The notes under the pieces: generated by a model
Told to the model about the DNA's origin: nothing
Database searches by the model: none
What the model saw: the letters and a program-made list of their open reading frames with translations, nothing else
In this document: in pieces, positions 1 through 6,137 of the stretch
Position numbering within the stretch: position 1 is the first letter of the stretch
Layout: the number at the start of each line of letters is the position of its first letter
Source of the DNA: Desulfovibrio sp.
Lineage (GTDB): Bacteria > Desulfobacterota > Desulfovibrionia > Desulfovibrionales > Desulfovibrionaceae
DNA length: 33,453 bases
Reading direction: 5' to 3'
Assembly: GCA_031269345.1 (NCBI GenBank)
Contig: JAISZH010000146.1
Location: 1 to 33,453, forward strand
Program-made: the position numbers and the translations under genes

Positions 1-104
1 ACCGAGGCCACGCCGGCGGTATTTTCCACCTCAAGACGGCTGAACACCACCTGAGAGGTGGTAGTGCCGAGGTCTATGCCCACGCTCAGGAGAATCTCGC
101 CCAT
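1..104 (-). CDS. eutA: EutA N-terminus, partial (ethanolamine ammonia-lyase reactivase)
   Basis: Only the first 34 codons lie in the window; the gene continues past the left edge. The translation begins MGEILLSVGIDLGTTTSQVV and continues with FSRLEVENTAG. This is the actin/Hsp70-type phosphate-1 loop (G-I-D-L-G-T-T-T) typical of the EutA start. EutA uses ATP to remove damaged cobalamin from EutBC so that the lyase can be reloaded. In enterobacteria eutA sits directly before eutB; here it is at the opposite, distal end of the locus, after eutT and a 390-bp block of repeats. The ATG is at 102-104 and no strong ribosome binding site is visible. The family call is firm despite the short length. 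Confidence 0.85.
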   Translation of the reverse strand, partial: MGEILLSVGIDLGTTTSQVVFSRLEVENTAGVAS

Positions 105-192
105 AGATAGTCGGCCCTGAAAAACTATATAATTTATTGATACAGCAATATAACTTTTATAAAAACAGTGTTTTTTCGACCAGAAATACTCA

Positions 193-316
193 TTTTTTAT
201 GGTTATTTTTACAGCATCGTCGGCGGAAAAACGTGGTTTTCCGCCGAATTACGCCGCCTACGGCGGCGCAAAACCCTTCGGGTTTTGTAGTGTTTACTTT
301 TGCAAGTAAACACTAG
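193..316 (+). repeat. Five-hairpin array family A/B, copy 1 (B subtype)
   Basis: A run of perfect or near-perfect stem-loops follows an AT-rich lead (193-213). hp1 is at 220-247 with arms TCGGCGGAAAA / TTTTCCGCCGA. hp2 is at 253-267 with arms GCCGCC / GGCGGC. hp3 is at 269-287 with arms CAAAACCC / GGGTTTTG. hp4 is at 288-315 with arms TAGTGTTTACTT / AAGTAAACACTA. The linker ATCG before hp1 and TTACGCC before hp2 are shared with the other copies. The copy lies between eutA and eutT. A nearly identical inverted copy ends the window at 33,312-33,453. Confidence 0.9.
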
Positions 317-434
317 ATGGCGTCGTCACTACGCCTATAACACGCTGAAAATATTTGAATATTTTATAGTGTTGCGGGACAGAAATTTTCAAATAATTTC
401 ACAGTATTATCAACCATATGACGACACCATCTAG
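313..434. repeat. Small AT-rich element with 16-bp terminal inverted repeats
   Basis: CTAGATGGCGTCGTCA at 313-328 and TGACGACACCATCTAG at 419-434 are inverted repeats with 15 of 16 bases matching. They enclose about 90 bp of AT-rich DNA whose centre has the palindrome AAAATATT-TG-AATATTTT flanked by AACAC and GTGTT. The layout is that of a MITE-like non-autonomous element. The left end shares CTAG with the end of the neighbouring hairpin array. No coding capacity is seen. Confidence 0.5.
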
Positions 435-448
435 CCAGCCTGTTTCAT

Positions 449-482
449 GCCAAATCGCATTCAAGCGATTTCGCTTTCCATC
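449..482 (+). repeat. Fragment of hairpin array family C
   Basis: The stretch CATGCCAAATCGCATTCAAG and the following bases match the opening of family C (ATACCAAGTCGCATTCAAAC in the 29.7-kb copy) and then decay. It lies just after the eutT stop in transcription order. The eutT stop itself falls in the loop of a short hairpin (CCGGCAT / ATGCCGG, 491-507). Confidence 0.45.
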
Positions 483-497
483 CAAGGCAAACCGGCA

Positions 498-1292
498 TCA
501 GATGCCGGCGTGTTCCGGCGTGAAACCTGCCGGCAGATACCTGTACATCATGATGTAAAACAGGCTGGAGAGGCGGTTCAAGGCGCGTACGATGTCCTCG
601 CGGCCGGTTCGGCCTTCCGCGTCTTTAAACGCCGCGACGGCGGCAAGCTCCACTTCGCGCGCCACGGTGCGCAGCGTGTTCAGTCTGATGCACAGCGGCC
701 CCATTTTATGACTGACCAGCATATGCCGGTAGCCGAAAAACTTCTCCGGATGGTGCGACCGGGCGCGCAAATCGTCGGCCGTCAACCCGAGAAGCCTGAA
801 TTCCTCCACTTCTGCGCCGCGGATTTCGCAGGACAGAAGACGCCGGGAAAATTCCAGGATTTCCTGCAGTTCCTCGACGAAACGCTGCGCCGCGAGCTTT
901 TCTCCCAGAACCTGCGCCTCCATGATGCAGGCGGTGAAACTGTCCAGTTTGCCGCGCCAGACGATGACGGGATGATCCTTGCGCACCAGCCGGTTGCCTT
1001 GCAGATGGGTGAGGTCTTCGGGTTTGCGGTCGAAGCCGCCTCCGTCCGGGCCGATGAAGGCAGGGGCTTTCTCTGGGGCTTTCGGCCCGGAAAGCTCACC
1101 GCCGTCCTGTTCCGTGTCCGGCGCGCGGGCCGCCAGCGTAGCCGGCGCTTCGTCCTCTATAAGCATTATGCGGCGCGTTTTCAGGTACTCCATTGCCGCC
1201 GGAGTCACCACCGTGCCTTTGGGCACCGTGAACTGTTTCACGTCCGCGTTTTTCAGGGCCAGTCGGAGTTCCTGCTCAGTCAGGGGGTTCAT
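498..1292 (-). CDS. eutT: EutT, corrinoid adenosyltransferase (form without the Cys motif)
   Basis: EutT transfers the adenosyl group of ATP to cob(I)alamin, making the coenzyme B12 that EutBC needs. The 264-residue product is the usual family length. It carries the recognisable block HLQGNRLVRKDHPVIVWRGK followed by LDSFTACIME, and the helical core ending in FYIMMYRYL. The H-x11-C-C-x2-C metal-binding motif of the Salmonella enzyme is absent: the only cysteines are isolated ones in FTACIM, LLSCEI and PLCIRL. A metal-independent EutT class without this motif is known from Listeria and other Firmicutes, and this protein seems to belong with it. The start at 1292 has AAGGAAG a few bases upstream. 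It follows eutQ across a hairpin array of about 165 bp. Confidence 0.9.
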   Translation of the reverse strand: MNPLTEQELRLALKNADVKQFTVPKGTVVTPAAMEYLKTRRIMLIEDEAPATLAARAPDTEQDGGELSGPKAPEKAPAFIGPDGGGFDRKPEDLTHLQGNRLVRKDHPVIVWRGKLDSFTACIMEAQVLGEKLAAQRFVEELQEILEFSRRLLSCEIRGAEVEEFRLLGLTADDLRARSHHPEKFFGYRHMLVSHKMGPLCIRLNTLRTVAREVELAAVAAFKDAEGRTGREDIVRALNRLSSLFYIMMYRYLPAGFTPEHAGI

Positions 1293-1318
1293 CTGAGCTT
1301 CCTTTACGGTTTGAAACC

Positions 1319-1436
1319 CCGGCCTTCAGGCCGGAGAGCCCGACCCCGCCCTGAAGGGCGGGGTATCCGTACGGGCGGAAGCTTGGGCGGGGTCCAAACC
1401 CCGCCCAAGCGCAAGACGCATGGGCCAAGCCCATGC
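1319..1436. repeat. Hairpin array D (eutQ-eutT gap)
   Basis: Four GC-rich stem-loops lie in a row. They are CCGGCCT/AGGCCGG at 1319-1334, CCCCGCCCT/AGGGCGGGG at 1344-1363, GCTTGGGCGGGG/CCCCGCCCAAGC at 1381-1410 (12-bp perfect stem) and GCATGGGC/GCCCATGC at 1418-1436. The sequence is unrelated to families A/B and C, but the string-of-hairpins layout is the same. It fills the only large gap between eutQ and eutT. It could act as an mRNA processing or stability element inside the operon; this is inference. Confidence 0.8.
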
Positions 1437-1458
1437 TGCCTACTTGGTTGCCTCTCCA

Positions 1459-1917
1459 TCAGTTCTGTTCGCTCCAGTTGGCGGGATAGACCACATAGAG
1501 GAAACGGACCTTGCCCGGAGCGGAGAACTGGATGGCCGATCCGGCCGGTATGAAGATCAGGTCTCCGGCCTGCCCGCACACCTTGCGGCCGTCGATAAGA
1601 ATCTCCAGGGTTCCGTTGATGACATAGTCCACCTCGTCATAATTCAGGGTCCACTCGAAGGCGGTGTGGTCCATCTCCATGACCCCAAAGCCCAAACGGG
1701 GACTTTCCTCCAAAGTGGGAATGTCTTTCACCAGCACTCCGGCGCCCGGCTTGCCGGTATCAAAGAGTTCGGGCCGTATGGCCGGCAGATGCACCGACAT
1801 TATGCCGCTTTTGTCCACGTGTTTGGGACCCGCCAAAGCGCCGCCGTTTTCCGCGAGAATGTCGGCCAGCGCTTTGCGGACCAGAGACTCCAGATTTTTT
1901 TCATCAATGCCTTTCAT
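1459..1917 (-). CDS. eutQ: EutQ, cupin-fold ethanolamine utilisation protein (short form)
   Basis: EutQ is a cupin protein; the Salmonella homologue has acetate kinase activity and supports compartment assembly. This 152-residue form lacks about 80 N-terminal residues of the enterobacterial protein and keeps the cupin core (roughly residues 60-150). Recognisable blocks are FGVMEMDHTAFEWTLNYDE, VDYVINGTLEILIDG and GDLIFIPAGSAIQFSAPG. Residues 1-25 form a likely amphipathic helix (KNLESLVRKALADIL) followed by a Gly/Ala linker, as in microcompartment targeting peptides. The ATG at 1917 has AAAGGA upstream. It sits 23 bases after eutH. Similar short forms occur in Firmicutes-type eut loci. Confidence 0.9.
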   Translation of the reverse strand: MKGIDEKNLESLVRKALADILAENGGALAGPKHVDKSGIMSVHLPAIRPELFDTGKPGAGVLVKDIPTLEESPRLGFGVMEMDHTAFEWTLNYDEVDYVINGTLEILIDGRKVCGQAGDLIFIPAGSAIQFSAPGKVRFLYVVYPANWSEQN

Positions 1918-1940
1918 GGATTTTTCCTTTATTCCCGATC

Positions 1941-3062
1941 TCAGGCCGTGCTTTTGGGAGCGGCGAAGGCGGCCACAATCACGGCGGTGACCCCGGCGAC
2001 CAGCTTGCCCACCACCACGGCAAAGATCATGTCCTTGTTCGCCCCGGCGGTAAAGCCCAGGTGATCGCCGAAGACAAAGGCGGCGCTTACGGCAAAGGCC
2101 ACGTTGATGACCTTGCCGCGATCGTCCATGTCCTTGAGGATGGTGAACATGGCTATGTTATTGGCCATGGTGGCCACCATGCCGGCCGCTGCCTCTTTGT
2201 TGATGCCCAGAAGCCCGCCGATTTTTGTCAGGGGACCGCCAAGAAATTTGGTCATCAGATGCACCAGGGTAAAGGCCCCGGCCAAAACCACGGCGATGCT
2301 GCCTATGACCGCGAACCCCTCGCTGATCGGCGCCATACCCTCCAGCCACGCCATGCCCGTGGCTCCCTCAATGCCGGCGAGGATCAGGGCCACGGTCAGA
2401 AAGGCTATGACGAATTTGCCGAACCACAGGAAAAGGGTAATCATGAGGTTCTGGGCCACCGCCAGACCGATGGCGATAGCCACGGCCACGATCAGGACCG
2501 GGATCAAATTTTTGACCATCCACATAAAGGGATACCCGGCCACGGCCCCTCCGGCCAGACAACCCAGAGGGATGGTGATCATGCCGATCAGGATGCCCTT
2601 GGCCAGAAAGGGGCGGTCTTCCAGGCGGATGATGCCCAGGGCCACGGGAATGGAGAAAACTATTGTCGGACCCATCATGCTGCCCAGGATCAAGCCGGCG
2701 AAGTTGCCCACGTTGATCATCTCCTGAGTGGCCGCCGGATTTGGCGCGCCTGCGGCCCAGGCCCCGGAAAGGGCCATGGCCAGCGGGTAGCCGCCCATGT
2801 CATTGGCCAACAGTGTGGTGGCGAACATGGCCGGGCTGGCCCCCAAAGCCTGATAGAGCGGACCGACAACCGGCTCCAGCACCCGCCCGAGAACCGGGGC
2901 GATGCAGTAGGCCCCGACCATGGACAGGGCCAGGGCGCCCAAGGACATGAAGCCTTCTTCAAATTTTTCGCCTATCCCTAAGTGGTTGCCGGTAAAGCGG
3001 TCCACGCCCGCAACGGCCATCAGGGCCAACATGATGTAAAGGATAACGTCGCTGATGCCCAT
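1941..3062 (-). CDS. eutH: EutH, ethanolamine permease
   Basis: EutH is the inner-membrane ethanolamine importer, most useful when little uncharged ethanolamine can diffuse in. The 373-residue protein is hydrophobic throughout, with about ten membrane segments. It starts MGISDVILYIMLALMAVAGV and has the family blocks ANDMGGYPLAMALSG, GLILGSMMGPTIVFSIPVAL, ATMANNIAMFTILKDMDDRG and VFGDHLGFTAGANK. It is somewhat shorter than the E. coli protein. The ATG at 3062 has AGGAGA upstream, and the gene starts 21 bases after the eutN stop, so the two are probably co-transcribed. Confidence 0.95.
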   Translation of the reverse strand: MGISDVILYIMLALMAVAGVDRFTGNHLGIGEKFEEGFMSLGALALSMVGAYCIAPVLGRVLEPVVGPLYQALGASPAMFATTLLANDMGGYPLAMALSGAWAAGAPNPAATQEMINVGNFAGLILGSMMGPTIVFSIPVALGIIRLEDRPFLAKGILIGMITIPLGCLAGGAVAGYPFMWMVKNLIPVLIVAVAIAIGLAVAQNLMITLFLWFGKFVIAFLTVALILAGIEGATGMAWLEGMAPISEGFAVIGSIAVVLAGAFTLVHLMTKFLGGPLTKIGGLLGINKEAAAGMVATMANNIAMFTILKDMDDRGKVINVAFAVSAAFVFGDHLGFTAGANKDMIFAVVVGKLVAGVTAVIVAAFAAPKSTA

Positions 3063-3083
3063 AAGTTCTCCTGTAGAGCGGAA

Positions 3084-3356
3084 TTACTTTAAAAACTTTT
3101 CGTCTACTTCCACAGAATCTATGATCCCCACCACCACCGCGTCTATGGGGCTGTCCTTTTCCCGCAGGACGTTCCGGGCCACGCTGCCTTTGGTCACCAG
3201 CACGTCCTCGCCCACGCCCGCTCCTATGATGTCGGCGGCGACTAGGTTTTCAGGATGGCCGGCGCTGTTGGTCTGTACGACCAGAAGCTTGTGTCCGTTC
3301 AGTTTTTCATCTTTTTTGGTGGCCCAGACATTGCCGATCACTTTAGCGATTATCAC
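3084..3356 (-). CDS. eutN: EutN/CcmL-type pentameric vertex protein
   Basis: This 90-residue protein is a bacterial microcompartment vertex subunit; pentamers cap the corners of the polyhedral shell. It has the EutN/CcmL signature: MIIAKVIGNVWATKK at the start, GHKLLVVQ, then AADIIGAGVGEDVLVTKGS and PIDAVVVGIIDSVEV. The start is GTG (3354-3356), overlapping the TGA of the upstream gene in a GTGA junction, with GGAGG five bases ahead. This tight coupling fits a shell or cargo partnership with the upstream gene. Confidence 0.95.
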   Translation of the reverse strand: MIIAKVIGNVWATKKDEKLNGHKLLVVQTNSAGHPENLVAADIIGAGVGEDVLVTKGSVARNVLREKDSPIDAVVVGIIDSVEVDEKFLK

Positions 3357-4072
3357 AGGGCCTCCTGTTGAGACGTAACGCCTGTAATGTTGATGCGCAT
3401 GGACAGAACATAGTCTTTGGCCAGCGGCGTCAAAATATCTCCGGGGCTTATGGCCAAAGTCTGGCCCAGGCCCCGCGCTTCCGGGCAGGCGGCCTTTATG
3501 GCCGCTTCATTGATCACCCGCCGCCCTCCGCGCTTTTGCGCGGCGCAAGGCGCTGCATCCCGCGGGGGCCCGCCGGTCCCGGCTTGCGTCTCCCGGCCCA
3601 GAAGCGCCGGGATGACGCCGTCCTCATCCACAATTTTCAGCCCGTAGCTTTCCAGGTTTTTTTCATATTCCGCATAGCGGGCCGCCAAAGCTTTCGGCGC
3701 CCCGTACGCGCGCCACACCAGCCCGGACTTCAGAACGACCGCCGGCCGGCCCAAGAGGATGGCTTCAAGCAGCGCCCTGCCTTCCACAGTGCAGCCCTCG
3801 TCGCCCCAAGCCACACGCGCCAGGGCCTGGATGCCGAGTCTGCTCAGCAGCACCGACGCTTCGGGCGGCACATGGTCTTCCCAGGCGGTGTGCTCGTGTA
3901 TCGCAAAAGTCTCCTCCAGGCGGGCCGCAAGGGCCGGCGAGACACCGGCGCGTCCGCCCACCAGATGCAAAAGCGGTTTCGGCGCCAGAGCGGCGCTTTC
4001 CCCGCCTCCGGACCCGAAACGCTTCAGAAGCTCCCGCGTCACGCGGCTGACAAGTTCATCGGATATCTGCAT
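3353..4072 (-). CDS. Ethanolamine utilisation protein of unknown role (eut_hyp type)
   Basis: The 239-residue product resembles an uncharacterised protein found in Firmicutes and Fusobacteria eut operons (a TIGR02536-like assignment made from memory). Visible features: an N-terminal amphipathic helix (MQISDELVSRVTRELLKRF) followed by a Gly/Ser linker, as in microcompartment targeting peptides; a Rossmann-like stretch with GIQALARVAWGDEG and ALLEAILLGRPAVVLKSGL; a low-complexity Gly/Pro/Arg segment near residues 165-185; and a C-terminal block ending ISPGDILTPLAKDYVLSMRI. This C-terminal motif resembles the end of other eut/pdu accessory proteins. No catalytic residue can be named. The ATG at 4072 has GGGAGCAG upstream. 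It is translationally coupled to eutN. Confidence 0.7.
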   Translation of the reverse strand: MQISDELVSRVTRELLKRFGSGGGESAALAPKPLLHLVGGRAGVSPALAARLEETFAIHEHTAWEDHVPPEASVLLSRLGIQALARVAWGDEGCTVEGRALLEAILLGRPAVVLKSGLVWRAYGAPKALAARYAEYEKNLESYGLKIVDEDGVIPALLGRETQAGTGGPPRDAAPCAAQKRGGRRVINEAAIKAACPEARGLGQTLAISPGDILTPLAKDYVLSMRINITGVTSQQEAL

Positions 4073-4099
4073 ATCTGCTCCCGTGCCGACCGTTTCAAA

Positions 4100-4225
4100 T
4101 TACTGATTTCGCGGAAATCAGTAAACACCGGCCGCAAGGCCGATGCGCCGCGCAGCGGCGTTAGTCAGCCGAAAACAACGCTTTCCGGCTGACGATCCTG
4201 CGTTAAAAAGTTTACTTTTCAACGC
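4100..4225 (-). repeat. Five-hairpin array family A/B, copy 2 (complete)
   Basis: This is the most complete copy, in reverse orientation, between eutJ and the eut_hyp gene. Stems on the plus strand are: hp4 4100-4124, TTACTGATTTC/GAAATCAGTAA; hp3 4127-4144, CGGCC/GGCCG; hp2 4146-4160, CGCCGC/GCGGCG; hp1 4165-4192, TCAGCCGAAAA/TTTCCGGCTGA; hp0 4200-4225, GCGTTAAAAAGT/ACTTTTCAACGC. The linker CGATCCT separates hp1 from hp0. The order matches copies 1 and 7, although most stem bases differ. Confidence 0.9.
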
Positions 4226-4252
4226 ATATATCATAGCGACGGAGCCCGCGCC

Positions 4253-5083
4253 TCAGTCTCCGGCCGGCAAAGCGCCCAGGGCTATGCCCGCCGGGGTGGC
4301 CAGAATGGGCCGCGAAGACACCTTCACGGGCAACGCGGTCTCCAGTCCGACTATTTTTTCGATGCCCGCCGTGGCGGCCGTGCCGCCCACCAGATGAACC
4401 GTGTCCACCGGGTAATTTTCCAGGCCCCGGCGGATTATGGTGCCGATCTTTTGCAGCACCGGAGCCACCAGGGGCAGAATTTTCCTGCGGTTCGCCGGGT
4501 CCAGCTTGAAGGCTTCCGCCTCTTCAAAGCTGATGCCGTAGTGGCCGGCCAGCACCAAAGTCAGATGGGTCCCGCCGGTGGCCTCGTCAAAGGTGTGTAT
4601 GACCCTGCCGTCTTTCAGGATGGCCACGCCCGTGGTTCCTCCTCCGATATCCACGATGGCGCCGTTTGCCAGTCCCAGCACCAGATTGGCGGCTTCCGGC
4701 TCATCCAGCACCCGGCTGACCTCCAGGCCAGCCCCGGAGGCCACATAGCGGTGAGTGGCCGTGTCACGCTCGGAGGTGCCGGGAGGGATGGCGATGGCCG
4801 TTTCCCGCAATTCACGGCCGATTGCCTCTTCCACCTCGCCTTTCAGTTCTTCCACCAGGGCGCGGGCGGCGGAGAAATCCACCACCAGACCGTCCCTGAC
4901 CACTCGGGCCTGGCGTTGAGCCGCGGCCAAAGGACGTCCCTCAGAGTCCAGCGTCACCAGAACCACCGAAGCGGTACCCAGGTCCAGCCCTGTCTTCAGG
5001 GGTTCACGCGCATCGCATTTCCGGCGGCGGACGAAACTTTTCTCCACCTCATCCAGAAAATCGTCCGGCTTCAAGGTAGCCAT
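4253..5083 (-). CDS. eutJ: EutJ, Hsp70-like protein of the eut locus
   Basis: EutJ is an actin/Hsp70-fold protein of eut operons, often suggested to be a chaperone; its exact role is unsettled. At 276 residues it has the family length. The nucleotide-binding loops are visible: LKTGLDLGTASVVLVTLD near residue 30 (phosphate 1), GAIVDIGGGTTGVAILKDG (phosphate 2) and HLVGGTAATAGIEKIVG (adenosine motif). The C-terminus ends PILATPAGIALGA. The ATG at 5083 is preceded by a modest GGGGTAAGG. It lies about 60 bases after eutM and is followed by array copy 2. Confidence 0.92.
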   Translation of the reverse strand: MATLKPDDFLDEVEKSFVRRRKCDAREPLKTGLDLGTASVVLVTLDSEGRPLAAAQRQARVVRDGLVVDFSAARALVEELKGEVEEAIGRELRETAIAIPPGTSERDTATHRYVASGAGLEVSRVLDEPEAANLVLGLANGAIVDIGGGTTGVAILKDGRVIHTFDEATGGTHLTLVLAGHYGISFEEAEAFKLDPANRRKILPLVAPVLQKIGTIIRRGLENYPVDTVHLVGGTAATAGIEKIVGLETALPVKVSSRPILATPAGIALGALPAGD

Positions 5084-5144
5084 GCCTTACCCCGGCGCGG
5101 CCTTTGCGCCGCAAGGGCCGCAATCCGGCGCTTGTCGTCCGCTT

Positions 5145-5432
5145 TTACTTGCCCGCCTGGGGCAGAATCATTTCCACTTCGCCGTGCGGACGTGGGATGA
5201 CATGCACGGAGAGCAGTTCGCCAACCCGGCTCGCCGCCGCCGCCCCGGCGTCGGTGGCGGCCTTGACCGCGCCCACGTCGCCGCGGACCATCACGGTCAC
5301 CAGGCCGCCGCCCACCAGCACCTTGCCCATCAAGGTGACGTTGGCGGCTTTGACCATGGCGTCGGCGGCCTCAATGGCTCCGACCAGTCCTTTGGTTTCA
5401 ATCATGCCTAAGGCACGGGTATCAATGGACAT
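5145..5432 (-). CDS. eutM: EutM-like hexameric shell protein, copy 1 (promoter-distal)
   Basis: A 95-residue single-domain BMC-H protein that forms flat hexamers of the shell. It contains [50 protein letters not shown] and the EutM-type end [17 protein letters not shown]. The pore loop reads L-V-G-G-G where E. coli EutM has Q-I-G-G-G. A longer frame opens upstream, but the ATG at 5432 has GAGGAGGT eight bases before it, and the homology starts there. About 82 of 95 residues match the second copy at 5679. The differences sit mainly in the first six residues and the last four. Confidence 0.95.
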   Translation of the reverse strand: MSIDTRALGMIETKGLVGAIEAADAMVKAANVTLMGKVLVGGGLVTVMVRGDVGAVKAATDAGAAAASRVGELLSVHVIPRPHGEVEMILPQAGK

Positions 5433-5525
5433 AAGAGAATACCTCCTCGGGTTCTGCGGGTAAGGGTTTCCCTTACCGTTTCGGTTGCGCAAGCCGGCGC
5501 ATTTTTACGAAAATCCGTAATTTTG

Positions 5526-5664
5526 ATGTCGATTCGCTTTCGCTGGAAAGCGAATCGGTACGCGGAGGCGAAGCCGCCGCCCGCGGGTTTTTGAAAAATC
5601 AAGCTTCGCCTGTTTTTCAAAAGCCTTGGCGTCCTGCATTCAAACTCGTTTGAATGCGACTTGA
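5526..5664 (-). repeat. Hairpin array family C, copy a (between the two eutM genes)
   Basis: Stem-loops in reverse orientation: CGATTCGCTTTC/GAAAGCGAATCG at 5530-5557 (12-bp perfect stem); a GC-rich GGCG/CGCC region near 5565-5580; a long AT-rich stem with TTTTTGAAAAA and TTTTTCAAAA arms around 5588-5622; and GCATTCAAAC/GTTTGAATGC at 5636-5657. Same layout as the copies at 5,996, 27,682 and 29,680. Confidence 0.88.
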
Positions 5665-5678
5665 TATGAGACGGTGGT

Positions 5679-5966
5679 CTACCCTTCGGCTTTGGGCAGA
5701 ATCATCTCGACTTCACTATGGGGGCGGGGGATGACGTGAACGGAGACCAGCTCGCCCACCCGTCCGGCCGCCGCCGCCCCGGCGTCTGTGGCGGCCTTGA
5801 CCGCGCCCACGTCGCCGCGGACCGTTACCGTGACCAGACCTCCGCCCACCAGCACCTTGCCGGTCAGGGTGACGTTGGCGGCTTTGACCATGGCGTCGGC
5901 AGCCTCAATGGCCCCGACCAGTCCCTTGGTTTCAATCATGCCCAGTGCCTGTTGCGGATTGTCCAT
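5679..5966 (-). CDS. eutM: EutM-like hexameric shell protein, copy 2 (promoter-proximal)
   Basis: Second 95-residue BMC-H protein, starting [20 protein letters not shown] and ending [20 protein letters not shown] plus a final Gly. The pore loop L-V-G-G-G is the same as in the neighbour at 5145. Internal differences from that copy are few (Thr for Met at two positions, Gly for Ser, Val for Leu, Ser for Gly). The ATG at 5966 has GGAGGGAG upstream. The gene is separated from its paralogue by one family C array and from eutE by another in the same orientation. This pattern suggests tandem duplication of an array-plus-gene unit. Confidence 0.95.
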   Translation of the reverse strand: MDNPQQALGMIETKGLVGAIEAADAMVKAANVTLTGKVLVGGGLVTVTVRGDVGAVKAATDAGAAAAGRVGELVSVHVIPRPHSEVEMILPKAEG

Positions 5967-5995
5967 AGCGCTCCCTCCGGGTTTCCGAGCGGTTT

Positions 5996-6137
5996 ATACC
6001 AATTTGCTTTCGACAGAAAGCCAATTGGGATGGCGGAGGCAAAGCCGCCGCCCGCAAGTTTTTGAAAAATCAGGCTTCGCCTGTTTTTCAAAAACTTTTG
6101 CGTCTTGCATCCAAACTCGTTTGAATGCAACTTGGTA
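5996..6137 (-). repeat. Hairpin array family C, copy b (between eutE and eutM)
   Basis: Reverse orientation. Stems: CCAATT.GCTTTC/GAAAGC.AATTGG at 5999-6028; GGCGG/CCGCC near 6032-6052; a near-perfect long stem of TTTTTGAAAAA-CAGGC and GCCTG-TTTTTCAAAAA arms around 6059-6094; and TTGCATYCAAAC/GTTTGAATGCAA at 6104-6130. It is open in reading frames on both strands. Its plus-strand frame gives LLSTESQLGWRRQSRRPQV, which nearly matches the peptide found inside HflX. Confidence 0.88.

Noticed and set aside
447-1553. Long plus-strand open frame opposite eutT
   Set aside because: Antisense shadow of eutT and the GC-rich hairpins; composition and lack of motifs argue against a gene. The same holds for the long frames opposite eutH, eutE, eutB, hslU, tig and recD2.
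5408-5620. Minus-strand frame of about 70 codons upstream of eutM
   Set aside because: It is a translation of the family C array, whose consensus is open in several frames; similar peptides appear at every C copy.
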